Assembly (NCBI RefSeq): GCF_001485575.1
Contig: NZ_BCNB01000006.1
Location: 1,488,001-1,552,000, forward strand
Direction of reading: 5' to 3'
DNA: 64,000 nt
Origin: Haloarcula sp. CBA1127
GTDB taxonomy: Archaea > Halobacteriota > Halobacteria > Halobacteriales > Haloarculaceae
Each line of letters opens with the position of its first letter. The first letter of the stretch is position 1. Position numbers and translations under genes: made by a program. The notes under the pieces were generated by a model that was not told the DNA's origin, did not search any database, and was given only the letters and a program-made list of their open reading frames with translations. Below are positions 15,822 through 25,795 of this stretch, piece after piece.

Positions 15822-18026
15822 ATGGCCAAGGATCTGGAACGCGACCTCGGACTGCTGTCAGTGGTAGCGATATCTATCGGCGCGATGGTCGGCAGTGGCA
15901 TCTTTATCCTGCCGGCGCTGGCGGTGAAAGACGCCGGAGCCGGCATCATCGCCGCCTACCTGCTCGCAGGCGTGCTTGTGCTTCCCGCCGCACTCAGCAA
16001 GGCCGAAATGGCGACAGCCATGCCGGAGGCCGGCGGCACATACGTCTACATCGAGCGGTCGATGGGGCCGCTGCTGGGCACAGTTTCGGGACTTGGAACG
16101 TGGTTTTCCCTCTCGTTCAAGGGTGCGCTCGCGCTCGTCGGCGGTGTGCCGTACCTCGTCCTTCTCTTCGACCTGCCGATCCGTCCGGTTGCGATCACGC
16201 TCGCCGTCGTTCTCGTCTTCGTCAACATCCTCGGCGCGGAACAGACCGGCCGACTCCAGATCGGCATCGTCGCAGTCATGCTCGTGGCGATCGGCTGGTT
16301 CGTCGCCGGCGGCGGGCCGGCAGTCAACACCGCGACGTACGGCGGGATGTGGGAGTACGGCGTCGAAGGCATCTTCGCCGCGACCGGCCTCGTGTTTGTC
16401 TCCTTCGCTGGCGTGACGAAAATCGCCTCTATCGCTGAGGAGGTCGAGGACCCGGACCGCGTCATCCCGCTCGGGATGCTGGGCTCGCTCGCCTTCACCA
16501 CGCTGCTGTACGTACTCGTCGTCGCCGTCGTCGTCGGCGTCATTCCGCTCGACCAGCTCGCCGGCAGCACGACGCCCATCGCTGATGCAGCCGAGGCAAC
16601 GCTCGGTACCGCTGGCGTCGCGGCCGTCGTTCTGGCGGCGATTCTGGCGCTGGTCAGCACGGCCAACGCCGGTATCCTCTCCTCGTCGCGCTACCCGTTC
16701 GCCATGAGCCGTGACGGGCTCGCGCCCGACCTGTTCAGTACGGTCAGCGACCGCTTCGGCACGCCGGTGACTGCCATCACGCTGACCGGCGGCGTCATGT
16801 TGCTCCTCATCCTCTTCGTTCCGATTCTGGAAATCGCAAAGCTCGCGAGCGCGTTCAAGATCCTTGTGTTCGCGCTCATCAACGTCGCGCTCATTGGCTT
16901 CCGTGAGAGCGACGCTCCCGACTACGACCCCTCCTTCGAGGTTCCGCTGTACCCGTGGACGCCGATATTCGGCACCCTAACTGGTTTCGCCCTGCTGACG
17001 CAGATGGGCCTTATTGCGATCGTCGGGGCCATCGGCATCGTCGTCGGCAGCGTCATCTGGTATCTGGGCTACGTCCGACCGCGAGTCACCAGAGAGGGCG
17101 CGATCAAGGAATCCGTCCGCCGGAGTATCGGCGACCGCGCGCTCAACCGGACCGAGGAAACGCTCGACGAGACGGCGGAAACCTCCGTCCTTGTCGCGCT
17201 CCCTGAAGGCGCTTCGCGGCAGAGCGAAGCGACACTGCTTGAAGTCGGGGCCGCGCTTTCGCCCACCGGCAGCAGCCTCTCTGTCGTCCAGTTCGACGAA
17301 GTGCCCGACCAGCAGCCCCTCGATTACGCCTCCGGCGTGCAGTCCCCAGACGACCTCGAATTCGAGTGTCGGACCGACGCGCTGGCGGCTGCCCTCGATA
17401 CCCCTGTCGAGTACGGCGAACTCGTCAGCCACCATCCTGAGCGGGCCGTCGCCAACGCTGTCGAAGAGCGCGGCGTCGATGTGCTCTTAGTGGAACGTGG
17501 CGCGTCGTTCGAGGACTCGCTGCTGGGCGACAGTATCGACCGCATTCGGAAACAGACCGACTGCGATACCATCGCCGTCGACGCACAGCCGCTCGACGCG
17601 CTGGAAACGATCACGCTGGTCACGACCCATGGCCCGTACGACCCACTGAAAGTCCGCGTCGGGAACGCTGTCGCGACAGCGACCGGGGCCGACCTCCAGT
17701 TCCTCTACCCGCTCGACGAGCGCCAGTCGGCCGAGGAACGCCAGCAACTCGAAGCGTACCACGACGACCTGCTGGACCTCTGTGACATCCCGACAGATCG
17801 AAGCTTCGTCGACCGAGGCGACCTTCCAGCGGCGATAGACGCGGCTGACAATGATAGAACGCTCCTGATCCACGCAAGCAACGGTGGGCTTTCGGCCCGT
17901 ACGTCAAACGGTATCGGGACCACGCAGTCAGCAATTCAGGACAGTGACCACGCGTCGATGGAAGTAGACACGAAACGCCACCCAGGCGGCGTCGTCGGTC
18001 GGCTGCTCGAACGGCTGGCGTTCTAG
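15822..18026 (+). CDS. APC-family amino-acid permease with C-terminal universal-stress domains
   Basis: 734 residues. Residues 1-430 form about 12 transmembrane helices with the APC signatures MVGSGIFILPALAV near the start and FVSFAGVTKIASIAEEVEDPDRVIP in the middle. Residues about 450-730 are soluble and hold two UspA-like modules (TSVLVALPEGASRQSEATLL and ITLVTTHGPYDPLKVRVGNA). This resembles cationic amino-acid transporters with cytoplasmic Usp domains found in archaea. Uptake of an amino acid by proton or sodium symport is likely, but the substrate is not readable. It is co-translated with the RCK-like gene. Confidence 0.9.
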   Translation: MAKDLERDLGLLSVVAISIGAMVGSGIFILPALAVKDAGAGIIAAYLLAGVLVLPAALSKAEMATAMPEAGGTYVYIERSMGPLLGTVSGLGTWFSLSFKGALALVGGVPYLVLLFDLPIRPVAITLAVVLVFVNILGAEQTGRLQIGIVAVMLVAIGWFVAGGGPAVNTATYGGMWEYGVEGIFAATGLVFVSFAGVTKIASIAEEVEDPDRVIPLGMLGSLAFTTLLYVLVVAVVVGVIPLDQLAGSTTPIADAAEATLGTAGVAAVVLAAILALVSTANAGILSSSRYPFAMSRDGLAPDLFSTVSDRFGTPVTAITLTGGVMLLLILFVPILEIAKLASAFKILVFALINVALIGFRESDAPDYDPSFEVPLYPWTPIFGTLTGFALLTQMGLIAIVGAIGIVVGSVIWYLGYVRPRVTREGAIKESVRRSIGDRALNRTEETLDETAETSVLVALPEGASRQSEATLLEVGAALSPTGSSLSVVQFDEVPDQQPLDYASGVQSPDDLEFECRTDALAAALDTPVEYGELVSHHPERAVANAVEERGVDVLLVERGASFEDSLLGDSIDRIRKQTDCDTIAVDAQPLDALETITLVTTHGPYDPLKVRVGNAVATATGADLQFLYPLDERQSAEERQQLEAYHDDLLDLCDIPTDRSFVDRGDLPAAIDAADNDRTLLIHASNGGLSARTSNGIGTTQSAIQDSDHASMEVDTKRHPGGVVGRLLERLAF

Positions 18027-18740
18027 CTACCGGACTGTCGCCGTCGCGTCTTTCGCGCCTTTCACCGTCTCCCGCACTGCATCGACGCCTTCGTCGTGGA
18101 CGAGGTCCCCGACGACGATGGTATCGGCGTGCTGTGCCATCGTGCGGGCGGACTCGTAGTCGTGGATGCCACCGCCATAGAACAGCGTCGCGTCGTCAAG
18201 GATGTCCGCAGCGGCGGCGACGATATCGGGGTCGCCGAGCATCCCCGAGTACTCCACGTAGACGATTTCCTGTCCCAGCAAGTGTTCTGCGGCTTCGGCG
18301 TAGGCGGCCACGTCGTCCGCGTCGAGGTCGCAGTTGGCCTGCGTGTAAGATGCCACCGACGCCTCCGGGTTCATGACGATGTAGGCCTCGGTGAAGGTCC
18401 GCGACCAGTCGATATCGTCGTCGATACGTATCCACTCCTTGTGCGCGCCGGTGATCCAGGTCACGTCGCCGGCGTTCATCACGACCGGCACAAGATAGCC
18501 GTCGTGACGGTCGCTGTGGACGACAGACGCGGGGTTGGACGGCTCGATATACACGGGGATGTCGTGTTTCCCGCAGGCGTCGACAACCCGCTTCATCTTC
18601 TCCTCTGTCATCCCGGTGGTCCCGCCGACTTCGATGGCGTCAGTCCCCGTCGCCGCGACGTCTTCGAACGTCTCTCCATCGACCAGCGTCTTGTCGGGGT
18701 CTATCTTCACGATGTGGTCCCAGTCCGCCCAGTCGCTCAT
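18027..18740 (-). CDS. (S)-3-O-geranylgeranylglyceryl phosphate synthase
   Basis: 237 residues from ATG 18740 ([17 protein letters not shown]). This is the PcrB/GGGP synthase TIM barrel, which joins geranylgeranyl diphosphate to sn-glycerol-1-phosphate, the first committed step of archaeal ether lipids. Typical pieces are [43 protein letters not shown] and [12 protein letters not shown], the last binding the phosphate. The enzyme is membrane-associated but has no transmembrane segment. It is convergent with the permease gene, whose stop touches its stop codon (18026/18027). Confidence 0.93.
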   Translation of the reverse strand: MSDWADWDHIVKIDPDKTLVDGETFEDVAATGTDAIEVGGTTGMTEEKMKRVVDACGKHDIPVYIEPSNPASVVHSDRHDGYLVPVVMNAGDVTWITGAHKEWIRIDDDIDWSRTFTEAYIVMNPEASVASYTQANCDLDADDVAAYAEAAEHLLGQEIVYVEYSGMLGDPDIVAAAADILDDATLFYGGGIHDYESARTMAQHADTIVVGDLVHDEGVDAVRETVKGAKDATATVR

Positions 18741-18894
18741 ACCTGCCAGACTTGCGCGTGGCCGTATAACCGCTTCGGATACACCGACCACAGTGGGTCA
18801 CGCTGACAGCCTTGCCCGGACAGCCTGACTGATGTTGGCTCCGGATATATACGTCTCCGAAGATTTATGACGACTATGTTACAATAGTCAGACA

Positions 18895-19371
18895 ATGACA
18901 GCGGACAAACGCCGGTACGTCGTCACTGCCATCCGGGGCGTGCTCGTTTTTACGGGTGCTGTCGTGACGGTGGCAGTGCTGTACTCGTTTTCGACGATGC
19001 CGACAGCGTCGGCATCCGATGACGGCTTCGTCCGCGGACTTTCGTATCTGTTCGGCAGCGTCTTCTTCATCCTCGCGCTGGGCGGTGCCGGACTCGGCAT
19101 CGCCTTGCCATCGCTGTTGGGTGCTGAGGACGCGCTGGCGTTTGACCGCTGGCAACGCCGCTGTCTCCAGGCTTCCGGCGGCCTCTTCATCGGCGGGTTC
19201 GTCGTCGGACTGGTGGCAGGACTGCTCACTGCGTTGCAGTACGGCCTTCTCCTCTGGCTGGTCGCCATCGTCCTTGCCGTGCTCGTCGTCAGTTGCGTGC
19301 TGGTCTGGCGACTGTTCGAGGTGTTCGTCACTGCGCTGGTGCGTCTCATCGCCGCGGAGACCGGCGAGTAA
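18895..19371 (+). CDS. integral membrane protein of unknown function
   Basis: 158 residues with about four transmembrane helices: 10-30, 50-70, 95-118 and 122-150. The N terminus (TADKRRYVVTAIRG) is basic and probably cytoplasmic. No catalytic motif is visible. A TATA-like TTTATG near 18864 predicts a start within a few bases of the ATG at 18895, so it should be leaderless. It is followed 60 bases later by the Rieske gene. Confidence 0.7.
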   Translation: MTADKRRYVVTAIRGVLVFTGAVVTVAVLYSFSTMPTASASDDGFVRGLSYLFGSVFFILALGGAGLGIALPSLLGAEDALAFDRWQRRCLQASGGLFIGGFVVGLVAGLLTALQYGLLLWLVAIVLAVLVVSCVLVWRLFEVFVTALVRLIAAETGE

Positions 19372-19431
19372 ACTCACAGCGATACCTTCCCACGGTAACG
19401 CTGATACTGGCGGCAACCTAACGCGCCAGTC

Positions 19432-19833
19432 GTGCAGCGATTAACGACAGTCGAGACGGTCCACGAGGACGGGTCGTGGCTGTTCACCGCCGAAGACCCC
19501 TACGGCGACCTCGAAGAAGTCGTTCTCGTTCCCTGCGAGGACGGCGTTGAGGCGTGGGTGAACCGATGTACGCACGAGGCACAGCGGTTCGACACCGGGC
19601 GGGGCGTCCCGATGCGCGGTGACCAGCTCATCTGCCCCCGACATGGGTCGCTGTTCGACGCCTGTGACGGCGGCTGCGACAACGGCGACGCCGCGGGGAC
19701 GACGCTCCCCGGCATCGAAATTTCGGAAACCCATGGCGACGTGTTCCTCACGGACGACGACTATACGTTCGCCCACGAGGGTGGTATTGATGACGACGAC
19801 GGCCCGAGTTCCACGTCTCACCTCCAGTTGTGA
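19432..19833 (+). CDS. Rieske-type 2Fe-2S protein
   Basis: 133 residues from GTG 19432. The cluster ligands are C46 and H48 in NRCTHEAQ and C68 and H71 in ICPRHGSLFDACDG, the CxH...CxxH Rieske pattern. The C46-C68 spacing and lack of a membrane anchor match soluble Rieske ferredoxins that serve oxygenases or reductases rather than the bc1 type. A Cys/Asp-rich turn (ACDGGCDNGD) follows the second ligand pair. The next gene starts inside its stop codon, so the two are probably translationally coupled. Confidence 0.9.
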   Translation: MQRLTTVETVHEDGSWLFTAEDPYGDLEEVVLVPCEDGVEAWVNRCTHEAQRFDTGRGVPMRGDQLICPRHGSLFDACDGGCDNGDAAGTTLPGIEISETHGDVFLTDDDYTFAHEGGIDDDDGPSSTSHLQL

Positions 19834-20021
19834 CTACTGGCCACAGCATCGAGCGAGACCGACTGCGAGCGGGCGTCGTTGAGTGTCCGCTCTGTGAGCG
19901 CCAGATACCCGAGCCGCTAACGCACGCGGTCGTCTACGGTGCTGTCGACACAGTCACAGCCGACACCGCGGACGCCGTCGAGTGTCCGGTCTGTGACGGC
20001 GTGACGTTCGTCACCGACTGA
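19830..20021 (+). CDS. small zinc-ribbon protein coupled to the Rieske gene
   Basis: 63 residues starting at GTG 19830, which overlaps the Rieske stop codon. Two CxxC pairs (VECPLCERQ and VECPVCDGV) separated by about 33 residues form a likely zinc ribbon. Function unknown. The coupling suggests a role with the Rieske protein, for example in cluster insertion or as an interaction partner, but nothing in the sequence shows this directly. Confidence 0.65.
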   Translation: MTTGHSIERDRLRAGVVECPLCERQIPEPLTHAVVYGAVDTVTADTADAVECPVCDGVTFVTD

Positions 20022-20034
20022 CCGGGCGGCCCCC

Positions 20035-22518
20035 TCAGGCTTCCAGTTCGTCCTGCCAGTCCCGGACCTGTGTGGCGCTGACGCCCTGCACCTCGGTCGC
20101 GACGATGTCGGGGTCGGCTTCCCGGAGCGCCGCCAGCGAGTCGACGCCGGCGTCGCCGAGCTTTTCGGCGGTCGCCGAGCCGATACCGTTCAGATCTTCT
20201 AAGTCCTCAACGGCGGTGCGGGCCTGATACTCCTCGTAGTTACATATGGGACAGCCAAGTTCCCAGGGGTCGTCGCTGTCGGCGTCGATGACCAGTTCCG
20301 GCAGGTCGTGTTCCTCGCAAAACGCCTCGGTCACCGAGATTTCGCCGTTGCGTGGCAGCGGCAGCGAGTAGTCACAGTCGGGGTAGCGCGTGCAGCCGAC
20401 CAGCCGGGAGCCCGAGCGGAGGTGTTTGATTGCGAGGTCGCCGTCGTGTTCCGAGCCACACTCCGGGCATGGCCCGATAACCTCGTCCTCGCTCTCGTCG
20501 GCCTTCTCGGCCTCACAGCGGGGACAGCCGTGGACAAACGTGTCCCGGCCGGCGAGCATCTTGACGTGGTGCATATCGTGTTCTTCGCAGTGCTCTTCGA
20601 GCACTTGCGGCTCGCCCGTCGACGGGAGCGGGAGCGTGTTTCGACACTCGGGGAAGCCGTCACACCCGACGAAGTACGACCCCTGGCGCGAGCGCCGGAC
20701 CAGCATGTCCTCGCCGCATTTCGGACAGGGGCCGAGCGTCTTGTCGGCTTTCAACGACTCTTGAAGATGCTCGCCGATCTCCTCGCGGGAGTCGCGCAGT
20801 TCATCGAACACCCGCTTGAGCATCTCGCGGGACTCGTCGGCCACGTCGTCGAGCGTTGCCTCGCCGTTGGCGATGGCGGTCATGTCAGCCTCTAGCTGGG
20901 CGGTCATCTCGTCGCTGACGACGTGGTCAGCGAACTCTTCGGCGGCTTCGACGACGGCCATCGCCAGCGTCGTCGGGCGGGGTGGGTCGCCCTCGATGTA
21001 GCCGCGGTCGTACAGTTTCTCGATGGAGTTGTGGCGGGTCGATTTCGTCCCAAGCCCTTTGTCCTCCATCGTCTGGATGAGCCGGGACTGGCCGTAGCGA
21101 CGCGGCGGCTGGGTCTGCTTGGCCTCCATCCGCACCTCGGAGATGGCCAGTTTTTCGCCTTCCTCCACGTCAGGGACGTGGTTCTCGCTGGCGCTGGAGT
21201 AGGGGTACACCTCGTGGTAGCCCGGTTCGACCAGGCGCTTGCCGTTGGCTTTCAGCGAGCGGCCGCCGGCGTCGGCCACGACGCGGAGGTGTTCCCACGT
21301 GGCGGCCTCGGCGACTGTCGCGAAGAAGCGCCGGACGACCAGTTCGTAGATCTCCCACTCGTCGTCCGACAGGTCGGCCTTCGGCGGAATCTCGCCCGTC
21401 GGGTGAATGGGCGGGTGGTCGGTAGTCTCCTCGTCGCCCTCGGTGGCGGTGATGTCGTCCTGCTCCAGCAGGGCCTCGGCGTCCTCGCCGAAGTGTCCGG
21501 CTCCGACGAACTCATCGAGCAGGGCGTCCTCTTCGAGGTCGTCCGGGTAAACCGTGTTGTCCGTTCGCGGGTAGGTGATGTAACCGGTGGTGTACAGTTC
21601 TTCGGCGATGGACATCGCCTGCTGTGCGGAATAGCCCAGCGAACTCGCGGCGGAGATGAAGGCGGTGGTGTTGAATGGCGTCGGCGGGCTGTCGGTGCGG
21701 GTCCGGCGGCGGACGCTTGTCACGGTCGCCGCGTCGACGCTCGTCAAGTCAGCATAGGCGTCGTCGGCGTCGTCCTCGACCCAGACCCGCTCGGCCTCCT
21801 TCCCGTCGTCGTCGTAGAAGTACTGGGCCTCGAAGCCCGACCCGTTCTTCTGGAGGTCGGCGAAGATTTCCCAGTAGTCCTCGGGGTCGAAGGCCTGAAT
21901 CTCACGCTCGCGGTCGACAATGAGTTTCAGCGTCGGCGATTGGACCCGGCCCACGGAGATGAAGTCGTCGCCGAGTTGCCGGGCCGACAGCGAGAGGAAG
22001 CGAGTGAGTGCTGCGCCCCACACCAGGTCGATAATCTGGCGGGCCTCGCCGGCGGCCGCCAGGTCGAAGTCGATGTCGTCGGGGTTGGCGAAGGCGTCCC
22101 GGACCTCCCGTTCGGTGATCGAGGAAAAGCGCACGCGGTCGACGGGCACGCCGGTCTCCTCGCGGATGAGCTCGTAGGCCTCCTTCCCGATGAGTTCCCC
22201 CTCGCGGTCGTAGTCAGTCGCGATGGTCGCCTCGTCAGCCTCGCGTGCCAGTTGCTTGAGCGTGGTGACGATGTTCTCCTGCGTCGGTTCCTTCGTCACG
22301 TCGGCGTCGATGAGTTCGACCGGCTCCACGTCGCGCCAGTCGTTGTACTCCTCGGGGAAGTCGACGCCGACGACGTGCCCGGAGAGGCCGACGACGCGGG
22401 TGTTCCCCCACCGATAGACGTTGACGCCGTTTTGCCTGCTCGCGGACGCGCTCCCCTCGGAGAGGATCTCCGCGATGCGGCGGGCAGCGTTGTCTTTCTC
22501 GGTGATAATCAGCCGCAT
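20035..22518 (-). CDS. topA: DNA topoisomerase I (type IA)
   Basis: 827 residues from ATG 22518 (MRLIITEKDNAARR). It relaxes negative supercoils by single-strand passage. The N-terminal Toprim domain has the catalytic E7 and the acidic triad in DYDREGE (102-108). The active-site tyrosine is Y316 in GYITYPRTD. The C terminus carries several zinc ribbons (GPCPKCGEDMLV, HGCPRCEAEK, GPCPECGSEH, CPICNYEE) and ends with a helix-hairpin-helix module (LNGIGSATAEKLGDAGVDS). The frame runs on upstream of the ATG, but that extension is basic and lacks the family start. Confidence 0.95.
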   Translation of the reverse strand: MRLIITEKDNAARRIAEILSEGSASASRQNGVNVYRWGNTRVVGLSGHVVGVDFPEEYNDWRDVEPVELIDADVTKEPTQENIVTTLKQLAREADEATIATDYDREGELIGKEAYELIREETGVPVDRVRFSSITEREVRDAFANPDDIDFDLAAAGEARQIIDLVWGAALTRFLSLSARQLGDDFISVGRVQSPTLKLIVDREREIQAFDPEDYWEIFADLQKNGSGFEAQYFYDDDGKEAERVWVEDDADDAYADLTSVDAATVTSVRRRTRTDSPPTPFNTTAFISAASSLGYSAQQAMSIAEELYTTGYITYPRTDNTVYPDDLEEDALLDEFVGAGHFGEDAEALLEQDDITATEGDEETTDHPPIHPTGEIPPKADLSDDEWEIYELVVRRFFATVAEAATWEHLRVVADAGGRSLKANGKRLVEPGYHEVYPYSSASENHVPDVEEGEKLAISEVRMEAKQTQPPRRYGQSRLIQTMEDKGLGTKSTRHNSIEKLYDRGYIEGDPPRPTTLAMAVVEAAEEFADHVVSDEMTAQLEADMTAIANGEATLDDVADESREMLKRVFDELRDSREEIGEHLQESLKADKTLGPCPKCGEDMLVRRSRQGSYFVGCDGFPECRNTLPLPSTGEPQVLEEHCEEHDMHHVKMLAGRDTFVHGCPRCEAEKADESEDEVIGPCPECGSEHDGDLAIKHLRSGSRLVGCTRYPDCDYSLPLPRNGEISVTEAFCEEHDLPELVIDADSDDPWELGCPICNYEEYQARTAVEDLEDLNGIGSATAEKLGDAGVDSLAALREADPDIVATEVQGVSATQVRDWQDELEA

Positions 22519-22744
22519 CAGACACCACCTGTCTCTATCATTACTCGTCGCTACGGAGTCAGTTATTCTAAAGGCTTTCGGGAAAATCAGGCGACAGCGC
22601 GGGTGTGCGGGCGCTTGCGGGGCCGCTCGCGCTCGCGCGGAGGTAGCCCCATTACCACTTCGGCAGCGGTCCAACGCAGTTAGGCAGCCTTGGCCTCACT
22701 CATCACTTCGATGCACTCTTGCCACTGCCACCCCGACTGTCGGT

Positions 22745-23290
22745 ATGGATCGCCGGACGACCAAACTCCTCCGCGGAACCGCCGCCGCACTCGTCTTTGC
22801 GACGGCGGCGTTTCACCTCTGGTGGGGACTCCCGCGAAGCATTATCTACGCGCAAGCGATAGAGGGACTGTTCGGCCGGGGGCTCCCGCCAGACCCCCGC
22901 CCGTTCCTGTTTGTCGCCTTCGCCGCGGTGTTGCTCGCCGGCCCGTATCTCATCACCCGTGGCGTCATCGGCCTGCGGAACGCCTATATCGCCGGAACGA
23001 TCCTCATGGTCGCGTCCATCGCCGGCTGGGTGTTCTGGCACGCCACTGGGCACGGTGCCTTCCTCGTCGAGGGGTTCTCCGCACCGTCGTCCGGTAGCGG
23101 CGGACACCACGGCGGGAGTACCACGTTGTTGATACTAGACCATTTCAACACTGAACCGACCGAATCAGCTATCAAGACTCTCGAAGCGCTCGCCGCTGCG
23201 ATCTTCGTCACGCTGCTGTGGAAGGACCCTGCGATAATCCCGAGCGAGCGGCGTGAGAGCGTCGAGTCGAACGCGTCGAGCGAATCGTAG
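22745..23290 (+). CDS. membrane protein with four predicted helices
   Basis: 181 residues from ATG 22745. Hydrophobic segments are at about 11-30, 52-72, 82-102 and 148-160. A Gly/Ser/His-rich loop (APSSGSGGHHGGSTT) lies between the last two and could bind a metal, though this is only suggestive. A polar C-terminal tail rich in Ser and Glu follows. I do not recognise the family. It is divergent from topA, with about 226 bases between the two start codons. Confidence 0.65.
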   Translation: MDRRTTKLLRGTAAALVFATAAFHLWWGLPRSIIYAQAIEGLFGRGLPPDPRPFLFVAFAAVLLAGPYLITRGVIGLRNAYIAGTILMVASIAGWVFWHATGHGAFLVEGFSAPSSGSGGHHGGSTTLLILDHFNTEPTESAIKTLEALAAAIFVTLLWKDPAIIPSERRESVESNASSES

Positions 23291-23421
23291 GACGCAGTGC
23301 AGCGTAGCGGCTATCGGACCGGCCTCTCAGATCAACTGCACCTGTACGATTCAGGATCGATTCGGCAAGGAAACGGCGGTATCGTGACATTTATCATCAA
23401 TAGTATGTCTCTTGTTACAGG

Positions 23422-23757
23422 ATGGAAACTTCTATCCCGGACGTGATATGGGACCCAGGGATGGACCGGGTGTTCGAGGCGTTGTTTACCCGCCGTCGAC
23501 GAATGATTCTGTTCATGTTGAAACAGAGTAGTCCACGGCCGATTGTGGACTTTCTGCCCAGAAGTGCCGGGGCCAGAAACACCGAAACCGAACTCCGCCA
23601 CGACGACCTGCCGCGTCTGGCCAGTCTGGCATATATCGACTGGGACCGAGCGGCCGATGAAGTATCGCGAGGCCAGCGATTCGACGAAATCGAACCGATG
23701 CTCGACCTGCTCGAGAACCACGCTGATGAACTGCCAGCCGACTGGCCACAGCAGTGA
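23422..23757 (+). CDS. DUF7344-type winged-helix protein
   Basis: 111 residues. The pattern MDRVFEALFTRRRRMILFML, then ELRHDDLPRLASLAYIDWDRAADEV, matches the DUF7344-like protein at 8032: an Arg-rich helix, the LP-L---YIDWD hinge and an acidic C-terminal helix. It is presumably a DNA-binding regulator. A TATA-like ATTTATC near 23390 places the transcript start close to the ATG at 23422. It is convergent with gatB. Confidence 0.7.
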   Translation: METSIPDVIWDPGMDRVFEALFTRRRRMILFMLKQSSPRPIVDFLPRSAGARNTETELRHDDLPRLASLAYIDWDRAADEVSRGQRFDEIEPMLDLLENHADELPADWPQQ

Positions 23758-23810
23758 CTGCGACAATGCAGACTCACCACTGCGCCGCGCAGACCGAGTA
23801 GGACGCTGTC

Positions 23811-25328
<1,518 letters not shown>

Positions 25329-25471
25329 TGTCCGGGATTCGGTGGCGCGTGGCTAAAGGCTAACGACCCTGTACAGTGTCGGGGCGGACTCGGCCCACCG
25401 GAGCGGACGTATCACTCGGACTGCCAATGTCTGACGTAGGTATAAGTGTCCACAATGGCTGGGTTACGGAT

Positions 25472-25774
25472 ATGTGCGGCAACCGAGTCGAGGAACTCGA
25501 AACGCGCGTCAGAGAACTGGAAGCGTCGGTCGAAGGACTGACCGACGAACTCGTCGAATGCAAGGTCCGCATCCGGGAACTCGAAGCCAGCGTCGATGAG
25601 GACAACGGATTCAGCGCTGACGAGCCCGACTCGGAGGAATCGGCCGCCACTTCGACGGAGGCCGACACACCTAACACTGAGGATACCAACGAGATTGATA
25701 ACAGGGAGGAAGCCGAGGCCGCGTCGGAGACCGAGACCGAAGAGGACTCGGAGTCCGACATCATCGTCGCGTAG
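25472..25774 (+). CDS. small acidic coiled-coil protein upstream of smc
   Basis: 100 residues from ATG 25472. TATAAG at 25441-25446 lies about 28 bases before this ATG, which supports this start over the upstream ones. Residues 4-40 form a heptad coiled coil (RVEELETRVRELEASVEGL, then RIRELEASV), and the rest is a disordered Asp/Glu/Thr tail. Function unknown. It lies only 21 bases before smc on the same strand, so it may be transcribed with it. A role as an SMC partner is inference from location and the coiled coil. Confidence 0.7.
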   Translation: MCGNRVEELETRVRELEASVEGLTDELVECKVRIRELEASVDEDNGFSADEPDSEESAATSTEADTPNTEDTNEIDNREEAEAASETETEEDSESDIIVA

Positions 25775-25795
25775 GGCTGTCGGCCACACCACCGC

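Noticed and set aside
20923-22683. Plus-strand open frame of 586 codons opposite topA
   Set aside because: Antisense shadow produced by the codon bias of topA, with no domain recognisable.
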